DNA from: Arachis hypogaea | Taxonomy: Eukaryota; Streptophyta; Magnoliopsida; Fabales; Fabaceae | NCBI RefSeq assembly: GCF_003086295.3 | Contig: NC_092055.1 | Span: 121,635,192-121,699,191 of the forward strand | DNA: 64,000 nt | Direction: 5' to 3' | In this document: piece by piece, positions 61,830 through 64,000 of the stretch | Layout: every line of letters begins with the position of its first letter | Numbering within the stretch: position 1 is the stretch's first letter | Notes under the pieces: generated by a model | What the model saw: only the letters and a program-made list of their open reading frames with translations | Database searches by the model: none | Told to the model about the DNA's origin: nothing | Program-made: the position numbers and the translations under genes

Positions 61830-64000
61830 CTATGGTTGAACCACTGGTTTGGCATTATCCTCCAATAGGATTTTGTGCATGCATCTAGCTGGGCTTATGC
61901 CCTTAAGGTCTCCTATGGACCACCCAAGAGCTGTCTTGTGTGTCCTTAGCACTTGAATAAGTGCTTCCTCTTCATGTGAATTTAAAGTAGAGCTTATGAT
62001 CACTGGAAAAGTGTCACCTTCTCCTAGAAATGCATATTTCAAGGATGGTGGCAGTGGCTTGAGCTCTGGTTTAGGAGGTTTTTCCTCTTTCAGAAGAAAG
62101 TTCAGAGGCTCTTTCATGTCCCCTGAATCCTCCAAATCAGGCTGAACATCTTTAAAGATGTCTTCCAACTCTGATTCGAGACTTTCAGCCATGTTGATCT
62201 CTTCTACCAAAGAGTCAATAAGGTCAACTTTCATGCAGTCTGTTGATGTGTCTGGATGCTGCATGGCTTTGACAGCGTTCAACTTGAACTCGTCATCGTT
62301 GACTCTCAGGGTTATTTTCCCCTGTTGGACGTCAATGAGGGATCGTCCAGTTGCTAGGAAGGGTCTTCCTAGAATGAGAGTGGCACTCTTGTGCTCCTCC
62401 ATTTCCAGCACAACAAAGTCAGTGGGAAAGGCGAATGGCCCAACTCTGACAATCATGTCCTCAATCACGCCTGATGGGTATTTAGTGGAACCATCAGCAA
62501 GTTGGAGACATATCCGGGTTGGTTTAACTTCTTCAGTTAAGCCAAGCTTCCTGATAGTGGATGCAGGTATTAGGTTGATGCTTGCCCCAAGATCGCATAA
62601 GGCTGTCTTGGTGCAATCACCTTCCAATATGCATGGTATCAGAAAACTCCCAGGGTCTTTAAGCTTTTCAGGAAAGCTTTTCAGAATGACTGCACTGCAT
62701 TCTTCAGTGAGGAGAACTCTTTCTGTTTCTCTCCACTCCTTTTTATGACTCAAGATCTCTTTCATGAACTTGGCATAAGAAGGTATTTGCTCAAGTGCCT
62801 CTGCAAATGGAATCTTTATTTCAAGAGTCCTTAGATAATCTGCAAAGCGAGCAAATTGCTTATCCTGCTCCTCTTTCCGGAGTTTTTGAGGATAAGGTAT
62901 CTTGGCTTTATATTCCTCAACCTTAGTGGTTAAAGAAGCCTTTTTAGAGGGGTTGTTATCAGCACTTGTGTGTGTCTGATCCCTCACTGGCAATTGAGTA
63001 CCAGAGTCAGAAGCTGGAGTGACATTAGACGCCAACTCACTGTCTGTTCCTGGCGCCTGAACGCCAGAAATGTGCCCATTTTGGGCGTTCAACGCTGGAT
63101 TATGCCCCATTTGGGCGTTCAACGCCATATTCTTGCCCATTTCTGGCGTTGAACGCCAATCCTGCCTTGTTTCTGGCGCTGAACGCCAGTTTTGGGCATG
63201 GTCTGGGCGTTCAGCGCCAGCCTTCCACCCATTTTCTGGCGTTTTAGTGCCAGAATCATTTTTCCCTGGGCTCTTACTGTCCTCAGGTGAATCTTTGGTG
63301 GGTCGCTCATTTCTTGAATTTTTGATGCCTTGAGGTGGGGTATTTAATGTTTTCCCACTTCTTAATTGAACTGCTTGGCATTCTTCTGCTATTTGCCTTG
63401 ATAGCTGCTGCTTTGTTTGCTTAAACTGTTCGTCCATATGTATATTAGCTATCCTTGTCTCCTGTAGCCTATCTTTGAATTCAGCTAGCTGTTTTGTTAG
63501 AAAATCCAATTGTTGATTGAATTCAGCAGCTTGTTTTACAGTACTGAATTCAGCAGTTACTGTTTTAACCTCTTCATTCATGGAAGGGTTGCTGCTTAGA
63601 TACAGATGTTGATTCCTGGCAACTGTATCAATGAGCTCTTGAGCCTCTTCGATTGTCTTTCTCATATGGATAGATCCACCAGCTGAGTAATCTAGAGACA
63701 TCTGAGCTCCTTCTGCAAGCCCATAGTAGAAGATGTCTAACTGAACCCACTCTGAAAACATTTCAGAGGGGCATTTTCGTAGCATCTCTCTGTATCTCTC
63801 CCAGGCATCATAAAGGGATTCATTATCTCCTTGTTTAAAGCCTTGGATGTCCAGCCTTAGCTGTGTCATCCTTTTTGGGGGAAAATACTGATTCAGGAAT
63901 TTTTCTGTCAGCTGTTCCCATGTTCTTATGCTGGCCTTAGGTTGGTTATTTAACCACCTCTTGGCTTGGTCTTTTACAGCAAATGGAAACAGTAATAGTC
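61830..64000 (-). pseudogene. gypsy-3 gag and aspartic protease, start outside
   Basis: The frame is open from the window edge (upstream of the Met at 63869 it reads KDQAKRWLNNQPKASIRTWE) to the TAG at 61830-61832. Gag core: DAWERYREMLRKCPSEMFSE, GLAEGAQMSLDYSAGGSIHM, then a coiled coil (AAEFNQQLDFLTKQLAEFKD). A middle segment encoded by the GGCGTT palindrome array follows (63050-63245; ALNAQMGHNPALNAQ). The protease has CDLGASINLIPASTIRKLGL and LILGRPFLATGRS. The end (TALGWSIGDLKGISPARCMH) leads into RT in the same frame. Intact apart from the TAG. Confidence 0.92.
63050..63245. repeat. palindrome array inside gag coding sequence
   Basis: Seven or eight interrupted palindromes (CTGGCGCCTGAACGCCAG, TTGGGCGTTCAACGC, CTGGCGTTGAACGCCA, CTGGCGCTGAACGCCAG, GGGCGTTCAGCGCCAG) occur every 24-30 bp. 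In the gag frame they translate as repeated ALNAQ / GAERP / RSTPE-like words, so the array has expanded in frame in a tolerant linker. Confidence 0.9.

Larger units (their letters stand above)
54497..64000 (-). mobile_element. large Ty3/gypsy element 'gypsy-3', 5' end outside
   Basis: Minus strand: gag-protease (to beyond 64000), RT-RNase H-integrase, a spacer, an extra ORF after pol, 3' leader and the 3' LTR (54497-56038). Gag to integrase is one continuous frame broken only by TAG (61830-61832) and TAA (about 59442). This is the youngest-looking large element of the window. Integrase lacks a chromodomain and an extra ORF follows pol, as in the plant Tat/Athila group. It inserted into the Sirevirus env-position ORF; the left flank is GGTTG. 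Confidence 0.9.

Noticed and set aside
61826..61835. Programmed stop-codon readthrough between gag-protease and RT in gypsy-3
   Set aside because: The TAG replaces what looks like a normal Gln codon within a conserved stretch. The following bases (AGGCGG) do not match a known readthrough context, and a second stop lies further on in pol.

Overview
The window looks like repeat-rich dicot nuclear DNA, most likely from a legume and probably peanut (Arachis). That assignment is inference. It rests on the LTR families, which carry short GC palindromes such as GGCGTTGAACGCC and termini such as TGATGAGCGG, and on captured exon fragments that read as ordinary dicot genes. I find no intact host gene, no tRNA or rRNA gene and nothing bacterial. 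Almost every base belongs to a transposable element, and many elements are nested.

Layout, left to right. 1-3448: two abutting LTR sequences on the minus strand. 3449-4754: the 5' part of a CACTA (En/Spm) element, family 2. 4755-8604: a long LTR-type sequence holding a 197-bp TRIM-like solo LTR with a clear TTATA target duplication. 8605-14472: a minus-strand Ty3/gypsy derivative ('gypsy-1') that keeps gag, protease and the pol tail but lacks reverse transcriptase, RNase H and most of integrase. 14473-22290: a decayed minus-strand chromovirus-like Ty3/gypsy element ('gypsy-2').

20885-37576 is the most unusual part. A segment of about 4.9 kb is present twice in direct orientation (unit A 20885-25805, unit A' 32639-37576). 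Between the copies lies a 6.8-kb CACTA element (25806-32641) without a transposase. It has picked up exon-intron fragments of at least five unrelated host genes: MAK16-like, TANGO2/NRDE, an ACA-type Ca2+-ATPase, an SYP2-type syntaxin and RAD51. Unit A' keeps the uninterrupted sequence at the point where the CACTA sits in unit A, and the CACTA has lost about 17 bp of its right end exactly at the A' junction. Each unit holds a truncated gypsy-2 LTR, the 3' part of CACTA family 2 and a 1451-bp Mutator-like element.

37577-41770: AT-rich DNA with a 136-bp MITE, a tiny poly(A) insertion flanked by a 15-18 bp duplication, and a 1.48-kb Mutator-like element with arms of about 400 bp. 41771-46149: a truncated Ty3/gypsy element ('gypsy-4', minus strand). 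46150-54496: a plus-strand Ty1/copia Sirevirus with gag, protease, integrase, RT-RNase H and an env-position ORF; its pol is split by a solo LTR with perfect GAAGT target duplications. Its env-position ORF is cut by a large, recent-looking minus-strand Ty3/gypsy element ('gypsy-3', 54497 to beyond 64000), whose gag-pol frame is broken by only two stop codons and which has an extra ORF after pol.

The genes do not form a cellular pathway. What works together are element parts: gag/PR/RT/RH/INT sets, LTR promoters, primer-binding sites and transposon ends. The main biological interest is gene-fragment capture by the CACTA, the rearrangement that left it between the two copies of unit A, and recurring palindromes plus a shared sequence block inside otherwise different LTRs.
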